Below, piece after piece: positions 31,022 through 38,592 of a DNA stretch of 42,521 nt (the stretch's first letter is position 1; every line of letters starts with the position of its first letter). A model generated the notes under the pieces. The model saw nothing but the letters and a program-made list of their open reading frames with translations. It was not told the origin of the DNA and made no database searches. This stretch comes from an uncultured Clostridia bacterium (GTDB taxonomy: Bacteria > Bacillota > Clostridia > Christensenellales > Aristaeellaceae), in contig CAKUCW010000022.1 of the NCBI GenBank assembly GCA_934643825.1, positions 1 through 42,521 of the forward strand, written 5' to 3'. The translations under genes were made by a program, and so were the position numbers.

Positions 31022-33430
31022 ATGACAAAGTGCCTTCAAATAGATGAAAAATCAAAAATTGATAGTATTATAAATAAATTAAGGAGAGGAAGATTATCTG
31101 TATTAGATGTTCCTGAGGAATTTGCATCGAATAAGGAAATTCTGCAAGCCGAAAGAACATTAGGATTAAGAAAAAGCGGTCATCGTGGATTCGATATTAT
31201 AAAACAAGAGTTCTTCGTAGAAGAAGGCCTATTTAATAGGGCAGAAAAACTAAAAGGAAATAGAAAAAAAGTATTTGATACATTCGAGAAATACTATGAT
31301 TATTTGGATGGCGATATATACGAGGATGCTTGTTATTACCAATATCTATTTGATGATGATTTTTCGAAAACACTCAATCTTGATTTAGACAGATTACAAG
31401 AGAGAAAGTGCTTTATATCGGAAACAATAGATGATTATTCAGATGATGTATTTTCGAGAAAAAATAATAATCTTGTCAAAAATAAATATGTACTGAAAAA
31501 ATCTTATGAAGAAGGATCATTTAAGGTTGAGCAAATTTGGATTGATGAAGAGGGCGACGTTGTAAAACAGTCCCCGCATATATTCACGTATTTTTTTGAT
31601 TTTTTAGCTTTTTTGAAAGGAGATTTGTCGGATGCAGATTTAATTTTCTGTAATGGGATGGAAAATATTTCTGATATTACGGAAATCAATTTAAGCAATG
31701 CCAAGCTAACGAGCAGAATATGTGAAAAGATTGGGGTTCCGTATGATATATATGAATTTGATGATCAACTCATTGATGAATTTCCGATGGCTGAAGATAA
31801 TGAATGTCAAACGAAATTGGTATTAGAATCTTCGCGGGAGGATATGCTTTCTATTGGAAACAAAATGGAGGAAAGCGAAAAAAGAATTTTCTATATTTCC
31901 GATTTGCACTTAATACACAGAATGAAAAAAGCAAAATGCAGATCGAAAGAGGATATAATATACTTTTTGCAAAATACTGTAAATGTCATTGCAAAAGAAA
32001 GTGGTGAGATAGTCCTTATCGGAGGAGATGTATCTTCGAATTTTTCAATTTTCGAATGGTTTGTGGAATTGCTTGCAAAAGCAATTCGAAAAAGCTATAA
32101 GAGAACAAAATTCGTATTTATCCTTGGAAATCATGAACTATGGAACTTTTCAGGAAGTACTCTTGATGAGATTGAGGAAAGATATAGAAGTGTATTGAGA
32201 AAATATGGGATGTATTTTTTAAATAATGAAATACTTTGCGGGGATGATTACGGTCTTATGGAAGTAATCCCGTATCGCGAGTTAGTTGAATCAAACATAG
32301 AACAACTTTCGGAAAAATTAAAGTATTCGAAATTTGTTATTTTAGGAGGTGTCGGTTTTTCGGGATATAATCAGGAATTTAACGCAAATGCTGGAGTATA
32401 TAAGGATACCATTGATAGAAAGATGGAGATACAAGAGAGCAAAAGATTCGAGAATTTGTATAATAAGATGATGTGTTTGTTTGAAAAAAAGAACACAATT
32501 ATTTTTACGCATATGCCTAAAAAAGACTGGTGCATAGACGGAGAGTATCATGATGGATTTGTTTATGTTAGCGGCCATAACCATAGAAATGAATTTTACG
32601 ACGATGGAATAAAAAGAATATATTCGGACAATCAAATCGGATATAGAAATGAAAGCATGCATCTAAAAAACTTCCTGATTGACTACGGATATGATCTTTT
32701 TATTGACTATGAAGATGGCATATATGAAATTACATCGCAGGAATATCAGGATTTCATGCGTGGAAAAAATATCCGCATGACGTTCAAAAGAACTATAAAT
32801 ATTCTTTATATGTTGAAGAGAAAAGGATATTATTGTTTTATCATCAAGTCAAATAGTGGAACGTTGGCAATATTAAACGGCGGTATGCCGAAAAAACTGA
32901 TTCAACAGGATATCGAATATTACTATAATCAAATGGATGCAATCGTTCAGAAAATAAAAGCGCCACTGGATGAATATACGATATATCAGAAGAGAATTGC
33001 AAATGAAATAAAAGAAATTGGTGGCAGAGGAAGTATTCATGGTTGTATCATTGATATAGACTTTTGGAATCATGTTTATGTAAATCCAATCGATCGGACA
33101 ATAACAGGGTATTTTGCGTATGATATGAGTTATAAGATTCTATATCCAAGTATTCCTGCGTTATTAAAAGATAGATGTCAAATCTTATATGGTAATTATC
33201 AAAGGATGATTGAAGAGAAAAAAGAGAATGTGTTGATGATAAAACAAGAAGCAAAGGAATCAGAAGAATTGAAGAAAAAACAAGGGTTATATTTTGAGAA
33301 GGACATTTATAAAATGTCGCGTAAAGTCAAAAAAATGCAGAGATTAAATGATAGAATATTAACAGTATGGCTTGATGCTGTTCCGGATAATTTGGAGCTG
33401 ATGCAGGGAGGAGATGACGACGGATTATAA
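31022..33430 (+). CDS. Large calcineurin-like metallophosphoesterase with unknown flanking domains
   Basis: The protein has 802 residues. All five metallophosphoesterase blocks are present and complete: SDLHL (Asp294, His296), GGDVSS (Asp336), GNHE (Asn370, His371), FTHMP (His497) and GHNH (His519, His521). Such enzymes cleave phosphodiesters or phosphomonoesters with two metals. About 285 residues before and 240 after the core match no family I know. The C-terminal part contains GGRGSIHGCIIDID, YVNPIDRTITGYFA and a final charged coiled coil. No signal or membrane segment is seen, so it is cytoplasmic. Start is the ATG at 31022 after AAGGTGGGAAGGG. The gene is far richer in A/T than its neighbours (many ATA, AGA, AAA codons) and stands alone, so it was probably acquired by transfer. 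A defence or nucleotide-signal role is only a guess. Confidence 0.8.
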   Translation: MTKCLQIDEKSKIDSIINKLRRGRLSVLDVPEEFASNKEILQAERTLGLRKSGHRGFDIIKQEFFVEEGLFNRAEKLKGNRKKVFDTFEKYYDYLDGDIYEDACYYQYLFDDDFSKTLNLDLDRLQERKCFISETIDDYSDDVFSRKNNNLVKNKYVLKKSYEEGSFKVEQIWIDEEGDVVKQSPHIFTYFFDFLAFLKGDLSDADLIFCNGMENISDITEINLSNAKLTSRICEKIGVPYDIYEFDDQLIDEFPMAEDNECQTKLVLESSREDMLSIGNKMEESEKRIFYISDLHLIHRMKKAKCRSKEDIIYFLQNTVNVIAKESGEIVLIGGDVSSNFSIFEWFVELLAKAIRKSYKRTKFVFILGNHELWNFSGSTLDEIEERYRSVLRKYGMYFLNNEILCGDDYGLMEVIPYRELVESNIEQLSEKLKYSKFVILGGVGFSGYNQEFNANAGVYKDTIDRKMEIQESKRFENLYNKMMCLFEKKNTIIFTHMPKKDWCIDGEYHDGFVYVSGHNHRNEFYDDGIKRIYSDNQIGYRNESMHLKNFLIDYGYDLFIDYEDGIYEITSQEYQDFMRGKNIRMTFKRTINILYMLKRKGYYCFIIKSNSGTLAILNGGMPKKLIQQDIEYYYNQMDAIVQKIKAPLDEYTIYQKRIANEIKEIGGRGSIHGCIIDIDFWNHVYVNPIDRTITGYFAYDMSYKILYPSIPALLKDRCQILYGNYQRMIEEKKENVLMIKQEAKESEELKKKQGLYFEKDIYKMSRKVKKMQRLNDRILTVWLDAVPDNLELMQGGDDDGL

Positions 33431-33476
33431 AAACAGGGCGAGGGATTTACCCGTCCTGTAATGCTAAATAAAGGTT

Positions 33477-33970
33477 TCAGCAATACATCTCCATCGGGCA
33501 GGTCAGATATTGAACCGGTTCGAGTTGGTCGGCGGTGACAGATCCGACCGGGGCGTTGATGAGGCTGGGCAGGCGGTTGATGACCGTTGCACAGGTGTGT
33601 TCGATCGTGGTGGGCTTGATGACGCGGAACGCAGTATCCGGCTTGCCGGAAATCACCCAGTCGCACAGGTCGCCGTCCTCGGGAACGTAAACCTTGCCGA
33701 TGGTTTCCTCCTCGATGGTGATACCCTGCATGGTATTGACCGTGACGATGGCGACGTCCGCGTCACATTCGTCGAGCACCCTGTCCGCGTCGTTGCGGAT
33801 GAGAACGCCGGTTTTCACGCCCAGCTCCGCGAATCGCCCGCATCCATGCCGACGCCGGCGGGGTTGACGTCGATGACGCCGACGATTTGCACGCCGTGCT
33901 CGTGCAGATAGCGCAGAATGTATTTGGTCATCTTGCCGCTGCCGTATTGAACGCTCCTGTTTTTTCCATA
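33477..33970 (-). pseudogene. Decayed 2,4-diaminopentanoate dehydrogenase-like gene
   Basis: A ribosome site GGAGGAA and ATG (33970) are intact, but the frame soon stops. Shifting frame gives a Rossmann N-terminus: VQYGSGKMTKYILRYL, then VQIVGVIDVNPAGVGMD. A second shift gives LGVKTGVLIRNDADRVLDECDADVAIVTVN, and the text then jumps to what is normally the C-terminal region (MQGITIEEETIGKVYVPEDGD to PMEMYC). This order matches 2,4-diaminopentanoate dehydrogenase (ornithine fermentation, dihydrodipicolinate-reductase-like), but some 150 central residues are missing. Two frameshifts plus the deletion leave no function. Confidence 0.7.
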
Positions 33971-33971
33971 C

Positions 33972-34034
33972 AAAAATTCCTCCTTCATCGTGTCGGTGAG
34001 TCATCGTTAGGATGTGTCCGACACGGAAGGAGGA
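33972..34034 (-). terminator. Hairpin ending the phn/nucleotidase operon, overlapping the pseudogene's ribosome site
   Basis: CCTCCTTC-AT-CGTGTCGG (33980-33997) pairs with CCGACACGGAAGGAGG (34019-34034), 16 bp with a two-base bulge. On the minus strand it is followed by AATTTTTG. It begins 23 bases after the nucleotidase stop, and its 3' arm includes the GGAGG of the pseudogene, so it would both end transcription and hide that ribosome site. Confidence 0.55.
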
Positions 34035-34056
34035 AACAGGCATATTTCGGAAACGA

Positions 34057-35613
34057 TTAACCCACAACCGTGCAGTAGCGGTGCGTGTCGATGTGGATAT
34101 TGGGATGCGTGGTGATGTATTCGATCATCGCGTCGGCGACGTCGGTCAGCACCTCGCGCACGACCTTCTGCCTGGGCAGCATGTCGTAACCGCCCGTTCC
34201 GCAGAAGCGATAGCTGTTGATGCAGACCGTCACCGATTCATCCATGCCCAGCTCTTTCCCGTTCAGCTTGACGGAGGTCACGCGGCTTCCCACGGGGCGG
34301 GAAACGTCGATCACATAATCAATGCCGGAGAAGAAGTCGTAATTATAATGCTGAACCTTCGGACGCAGGAATTCATCGGACAGACAGATGCTGCCCTGCT
34401 CATCCTTGGCGAAATAGGCGGCGCTGCGCTCCATATACTGGCGCAGAGACGCGCCGGTCATCTCCAAGACGACGAGCGTGTTGGTGTAGATGTAGGTGGA
34501 CACGACATCGCGGATGGTCACATCCGTCGGCAATCCCTTGAACTCATTGGGCAGGGCGCTGGACGCAATCTGCGCTCCGGAGGCCTCGAGCTGGACGGTG
34601 TTGATGAAGTTCGCCAGATAGCTTCCATTCAGGGCGGCATGAAGGTGGTCGTCCGAGACGAGCGGCAGATCCAGATGACCGGCGGGCGTATCCAGCCACG
34701 TCTGCACGCGCTTTTCAAGCGGCATCAGCAGGTCGTAGGCGGTTTTCAGCGGCTCGCCGTCGGCGGGAATGATGCGGCTTTCAAAATCCTTGCTTCCGTC
34801 ATCGTGAACGGTCACGGTCACGCCGCAGCAATGCGGCGCACGGTAGGTCGGCTGAACGGCATAGCTGTTTCCGAAACGGACGCCGTCCACGCGCATATGC
34901 TGGTGACCGGTCAGAACGAGGTCGAAATCCAGCTCTTTGCAGAGGCGGCAAGCCTGGTTTTCCGCGCTTTCGGTCAGCAGCTCTTCGGTTTCGAGGTCGC
35001 ATTCAAAGCCGCCGTGATAGATCAGAATGGTCACGTCGCAGAGCGGCTTGACGGCTTCCAGAGCGGCTTTGGCGGCGGGAACAGGCTCTTCGATGATGAG
35101 CTGGCGCACGGTTTCCGGATTCTCCCAGCGGGTGACATAGTGCGTGCAGACGCCGACCAGACCGATGCGCAGACCGTTTTCCAGCTGATGGACGGCATAC
35201 GGCGCGACGGGGAGAAGCCCTTCCTTGTCGCGGATGTTGGCGCACAGGCAGATGGCGTCGAGGTTGGTCAGGTAATCGAGCAGGGCGGGAATGCCGTAGT
35301 TGAAATCGTGATTGCCCAGCGTCACGAACTGATAGCCCGCCAGATTCATCATGGCGGCGATGGGGTGTGTGCCGTAGGCGTCGCCGGTCAGGCAGGACGC
35401 CTTCTCCTCAGGCGAAAGGCGCTGATAGAGATTGGTCAGCGGAGAACCCTGAATGGTGTCGCCGCCGTCGATGATGAGCGTATTGCCGTCGTGGGGATAT
35501 TCCGACGCGAGCTTCATCAGTCCCATCGGGCGATCCTGCATGTCGGCGTAGTTGGTGGGGTAGAGGTAGCCGTGGGTATCCGAGGTATAGCGAATGGTAA
35601 GCGTTTTATCCAT
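34057..35613 (-). CDS. 5'-nucleotidase/UDP-sugar hydrolase family phosphoesterase
   Basis: The protein has 518 residues in two domains. The N-terminal metallophosphoesterase has SDTHGYL, DGGDTIQGSP, LGNHDFNYG, YHGG and GHQHM. The C-terminal 5'-nucleotidase domain (from about residue 300) contains NEFKGLPTDVTIRDV, LEMTGASLRQYMERSA and YDFFSGIDYVIDVSRP. Relatives (UshA, YfkN) release phosphate from nucleotides or 2',3'-cyclic nucleotides outside the cell. This one lacks a signal peptide, so it probably works inside. Start is the ATG at 35613, five bases after AGGAG, and a GTG two codons earlier is possible. It lies last behind phnDCEE on the same strand, which suggests a phosphate-salvage unit. 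Confidence 0.88.
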   Translation of the reverse strand: MDKTLTIRYTSDTHGYLYPTNYADMQDRPMGLMKLASEYPHDGNTLIIDGGDTIQGSPLTNLYQRLSPEEKASCLTGDAYGTHPIAAMMNLAGYQFVTLGNHDFNYGIPALLDYLTNLDAICLCANIRDKEGLLPVAPYAVHQLENGLRIGLVGVCTHYVTRWENPETVRQLIIEEPVPAAKAALEAVKPLCDVTILIYHGGFECDLETEELLTESAENQACRLCKELDFDLVLTGHQHMRVDGVRFGNSYAVQPTYRAPHCCGVTVTVHDDGSKDFESRIIPADGEPLKTAYDLLMPLEKRVQTWLDTPAGHLDLPLVSDDHLHAALNGSYLANFINTVQLEASGAQIASSALPNEFKGLPTDVTIRDVVSTYIYTNTLVVLEMTGASLRQYMERSAAYFAKDEQGSICLSDEFLRPKVQHYNYDFFSGIDYVIDVSRPVGSRVTSVKLNGKELGMDESVTVCINSYRFCGTGGYDMLPRQKVVREVLTDVADAMIEYITTHPNIHIDTHRYCTVVG

Positions 35614-35632
35614 ATGCACTCCTGTTATAAAA

Positions 35633-35783
35633 GGCTGTCAAGTTGAAACCGAATATTCAGAGAAGCAATCCATCTAAGCATTCCAGCGGTTTAGAATAGG
35701 CGGCTTTGTCCCATCGCCTTTTAAAAACCTTCGGCATAACACTTAGCTTTTCTCGGAATATCCGGTTTGTGAACTTGACAGCC
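35633..35783. repeat. Inverted-repeat element (family GGCTGTCAAG, copy 2, 151 bp)
   Basis: Perfect 12-base ends GGCTGTCAAGTT (35633-35644) and AACTTGACAGCC (35772-35783) continue as an imperfect helix through AAACCG and ATATTC to about 35 bp. The core differs from the copy at 22372-22577, but the ends are shared. It sits between the phnE genes and the nucleotidase gene, so it is transcribed with them and would fold in the RNA. Confidence 0.7.
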
Positions 35784-35842
35784 CATTGCTTATGCAATAA
35801 GAAACTGCGTGAATGGGGATTGCGCGTGAGGGGTTCGGGGGC

Positions 35843-36661
35843 TTATTGACCGCGAGCCAGCTTGGCGCGAATCTTGGTGGAAGCGAATTCGATAAACAGC
35901 ATCAGAATGATCATCGCGAGGATGAACGAGCCGACCATCGTCCAGCGGCGGGAGTTGATGCACTGAATCAGCGCCGCGCCGATGCCGCCTGCGCCGACGA
36001 TACCCAGCGTGGTCGCGTCCTTGATGTTGATATCAAAGCGGTAGATCACGGTGGAGATGATGTTCGGCGTCAGCTGCGGAATGATGCCGTAGCGCACCTT
36101 CTGGAACGCGCTGCATCCGGCGGCATCCAGCGATTCGAGGATGCTCGTGTCCAAATCGTCGATGGCGGTGATATACATCTTGGAAATCATGCCGATGGAG
36201 CAGATACTCTGCGTGATGACGCCGCAGAACGCGCCCGGTCCGGTGACGCGAATCCAGATGAGCGCCCAGACGATGGAGGGCAGCGTGCGGATGAGCAGAA
36301 TCAGCGCACCGAAGACGAATGCCACAGGCTTGGGCATGATCTTGCGGCTTGCCAGGAAGCTGATGGGCAGGGCGAGAATGCCGCCGACGACGGTGCCCAG
36401 AATGGCGATACAGACCGTTTCCATCAGCAGATACGGCACGCCGTCCGTCGTGGTAGAGAACAGCAGGTTCAGATCCGGCTTGACCAGACCCCAGAAGATG
36501 CCCTTGGCAACCTCCGTGCCCTTGACGGCAAGCCCTTTGAATGTGATGCTGGAAGCGGACCAGCTCAGCAGCAGCGCCATGATGAACACGACCAGCGTGT
36601 ACATCCACCACTTGCGCGGGCGGGATTCGTATTTTTCAAGGATAGAATTTGAATACTGCAT
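35843..36661 (-). CDS. phnE: Phosphonate ABC transporter permease PhnE (second copy)
   Basis: The protein has 272 residues and about six membrane segments. It shows PhnE features: GTVVGGILALPISFLASRKI, LIRTLPSIVWALIWIRVTGPGAFCGV and the EAA-like loop LESLDAAGCSAFQKVRYGIIPQLTPNIIS, ending in the TLGIVGAGGIGAALIQ block. It follows the other phnE after 12 bases. The two permeases probably form a heterodimer, which is common in Firmicutes phn loci. Confidence 0.9.
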   Translation of the reverse strand: MQYSNSILEKYESRPRKWWMYTLVVFIMALLLSWSASSITFKGLAVKGTEVAKGIFWGLVKPDLNLLFSTTTDGVPYLLMETVCIAILGTVVGGILALPISFLASRKIMPKPVAFVFGALILLIRTLPSIVWALIWIRVTGPGAFCGVITQSICSIGMISKMYITAIDDLDTSILESLDAAGCSAFQKVRYGIIPQLTPNIISTVIYRFDINIKDATTLGIVGAGGIGAALIQCINSRRWTMVGSFILAMIILMLFIEFASTKIRAKLARGQ

Positions 36662-36673
36662 GATATCCCTCCG

Positions 36674-37525
36674 TTAGCTGAGCTTGCTGCGCAGGAACTG
36701 GCTCAGATTTTCGATGATGAATACGGCGACGAACAGCGTCAGCAGCACCGTACCCAGACCGTTATAATCGCGCCAGCCGATGCGCTCGTCGATCAGGATG
36801 CCCAGACCGCCCGCGCCGACATAACCCAGAATGGAAGCTGCGCGGACGTTCATCTCGAAGCTGTACAGGCAGTGGGAGAGATACGTCGGCAGAACCTGCG
36901 GGAACACGGCGCTCCAGAACGCACGGAATTTGTCCGCGCCGGCGGATTCCAGCGCTTCAAAAGCGCCCATGTTGATGGTTTCGATGGACTCGTAGAGCAT
37001 CTTGGTGACGACGCCGAATGTAAAGACGACAATCGCGATCGTACCGGCGAACGTGCCCAGACCAAAGACCAGCGCACAGATGCTGGCGATGACCAGCGTC
37101 GGCAGGGTGCGGATGATGTTCAGGATGAAGCGCAGGATTGCCAGCGAAGGCTTGCTGCGGTTGATGTTGGCGGATGCGGCGACTGCGTAAGGCAGAGCCA
37201 GCAGGCAGCCGATGACCGAGCCCAGAACGCTCATCTTGATGGTGTCAAACAGCGGTGTGACGACCTTGCTGAAGAAGGACGGATCGGGCTGGAAAATCTG
37301 CGAGAGGATTTTGGTGAGCTGATTGGCGCGGCGGAAGATGATGGACAGGTTGAAGCCTGTCACCTTGATGGAAATCGCCAGAGCCGCGATGACCAGCAGC
37401 GCGATCAGCGGTGTGCGGGAACGGGGACGGGCGACCGTGTGCCCGTTTTCCAGCGTGATAATCTCCGGTTTGAAAATGCGGTCAAACAGCGGAGTCTTGA
37501 CGCCGGGCGCGTCGGTTTTCTTCAT
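36674..37525 (-). CDS. phnE: Phosphonate ABC transporter permease PhnE (first copy)
   Basis: The protein has 283 residues. After a cytoplasmic N-terminus of about 45 residues come six membrane segments, with the PhnE motifs GSVIGCLLALPYAVAASANI, NIIRTLPTLVIASICALVFGLGTFAG, EAA loop EALESAGADKFRAFWSAVFP, and ASILGYVGAGGLGILI. AAGGAGGGCG stands before the ATG at 37525, only 10 bases after the phnC stop. The longer open frame upstream lies inside phnC and is rejected. Confidence 0.9.
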   Translation of the reverse strand: MKKTDAPGVKTPLFDRIFKPEIITLENGHTVARPRSRTPLIALLVIAALAISIKVTGFNLSIIFRRANQLTKILSQIFQPDPSFFSKVVTPLFDTIKMSVLGSVIGCLLALPYAVAASANINRSKPSLAILRFILNIIRTLPTLVIASICALVFGLGTFAGTIAIVVFTFGVVTKMLYESIETINMGAFEALESAGADKFRAFWSAVFPQVLPTYLSHCLYSFEMNVRAASILGYVGAGGLGILIDERIGWRDYNGLGTVLLTLFVAVFIIENLSQFLRSKLS

Positions 37526-37535
37526 AGCGCCCTCC

Positions 37536-38297
37536 TTAGTTGCCGCCCGCCTGCGGAACGGCGGAACCGTTGTAGATGCTGTCCAGAATCTCCTGCGTGA
37601 CCTCGCTGGAGGGTCCGTCGTAGACGATTTCGCCTGCGCGGATGCCGACGACGCGCTGCGCATAGCCTAGCGCCAGATCGACGTGGTGGATGTTGATGAG
37701 GATGGTGATGTTCATTTCCTCGTTGATGCGCTTGAAGTCCGCCATGACCTGATGGGCGGTCACAGGATCCAGTGCGGCGACAGGTTCGTCGGCGAGGATG
37801 ATGGAGGGGTTCTGGTTCAGCGTGCGGGCGAGCGCAACGCGCTGCTGCTGACCGCCGGAAAGCTGGTCGCAGCGGATGTACGCCTTATCCAGAATGCCGA
37901 CCTTGTCCAGCGCGGCGAGCGCGGAAAGCTTCTGCTCCTTCGTGAACAGACCGAACAGCACGCGGAAGAAGCCCATATCCGGCACCATGGAGGTCAGAAC
38001 GTTCTTGAGCGCGGTGGCACGGGTGACGAGGTTGAAGGACTGGAAGATCATGCCGATCTTGCGGCGGAACTTGCGCAGAGACTTGCCGGAGAGCTTGGAA
38101 ACGTCCGTTCCGTCTACGGTCAGCTCGCCCTCGGTGATGTCGATCATGCGGTTGATGGTGCGGATGAGGGTGGATTTGCCCGCGCCGGAAAGACCGATGA
38201 TGGCGACGAACTCGCCCTGCTCAAATTTCAGGTTGACGTCCTTGAGACCCTTGACGCCGTTGGGGTAGGTTTTGGAAACATGCTTGAACTCGATCAA
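37536..38297 (-). CDS. phnC: Phosphonate ABC transporter ATP-binding protein PhnC
   Basis: This is the ATPase of the phosphonate/phosphite-type importer, 253 residues. The product begins IEFKHVSKTYPNGVKGLKDVNL. Walker A is GLSGAGKST, the signature LSGGQQQRVALARTL, and Walker B IILADEPVAALDP. PhnC-specific text includes IGMIFQSFNLVTRATALKNVL. I start at the TTG at 38297, about nine bases after AGGAAG, which gives the family's normal length. The open frame continues upstream through hairpins and is not coding there. A terminator and a row of hairpins separate it from phnD. Confidence 0.92.
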   Translation of the reverse strand: MIEFKHVSKTYPNGVKGLKDVNLKFEQGEFVAIIGLSGAGKSTLIRTINRMIDITEGELTVDGTDVSKLSGKSLRKFRRKIGMIFQSFNLVTRATALKNVLTSMVPDMGFFRVLFGLFTKEQKLSALAALDKVGILDKAYIRCDQLSGGQQQRVALARTLNQNPSIILADEPVAALDPVTAHQVMADFKRINEEMNITILINIHHVDLALGYAQRVVGIRAGEIVYDGPSSEVTQEILDSIYNGSAVPQAGGN

Positions 38298-38349
38298 AAG
38301 AGGACACTTCCTTTTTGCAATGATAGCGGTGGTAGGGAGGAGAGGACGG

Positions 38350-38517
38350 TTGGGACGCTGTCCCAAACCCTGCCGAGGGACAAGTCCCTCGGACTCCCTT
38401 CTTCGCTTCGCGGCGGTTTGAATCGACGTATATATCCATTTATCGCAAAGCGATAAATGAAGGGGGAAATCCAAGAACCTCAGGTTCTTGGCGGGAGTTT
38501 GAGGGCAGAGCCCTCAA
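38350..38517. repeat. Row of perfect hairpins between phnD and phnC
   Basis: At least five stems stand in line: TTGGGAC/GTCCCAA (38350-38366), CCGAGGGAC/GTCCCTCGG (38373-38392), CATTTATCGC/GCGATAAATG (38437-38459), CCAAGAACCT/AGGTTCTTGG (38471-38491) and TTGAGGGC/GCCCTCAA (38499-38517). Loops are one to three bases. No coding potential is apparent. Such composite repeats are common in intergenic DNA of gut Firmicutes. Here they lie in the transcribed gap after an SBP gene and may stabilise the phnD message or act as attenuators. Confidence 0.7.
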
Positions 38518-38541
38518 GCGTTCTCCCCAATGAAACCTTTT

Positions 38542-38579
38542 ACGAAAAACGGGCGGCTTCCACAGGGAAGCCGCCCGTT
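38542..38579 (-). terminator. Intrinsic terminator after phnD
   Basis: On the minus strand a 13-bp stem (ACGGGCGGCTTCC with GGAAGCCGCCCGT) around a CTGT-type loop is followed by TTTTTCG. It starts about 14 bases after the phnD stop. Partial read-through would give more SBP than membrane components. Confidence 0.8.
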
Positions 38580-38592
38580 GTGGGTGCGGTGA

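Noticed and set aside
34012..35646. Plus-strand ORF of 544 codons over the 5'-nucleotidase gene
   Set aside because: Antisense shadow. The minus strand has all metallophosphoesterase and nucleotidase motifs and a ribosome site.
35797..35830. Further copy of the GC-rich repeat (GAAACTGCGTGAATGGGGATTGCGCGTGAGG)
   Set aside because: It resembles only the first third of the repeat and lacks the closing hairpin. Chance or an eroded fragment cannot be told apart.
38350..38517. CRISPR array
   Set aside because: The hairpins differ from one another and are not regularly spaced repeats, and no cas genes are present.
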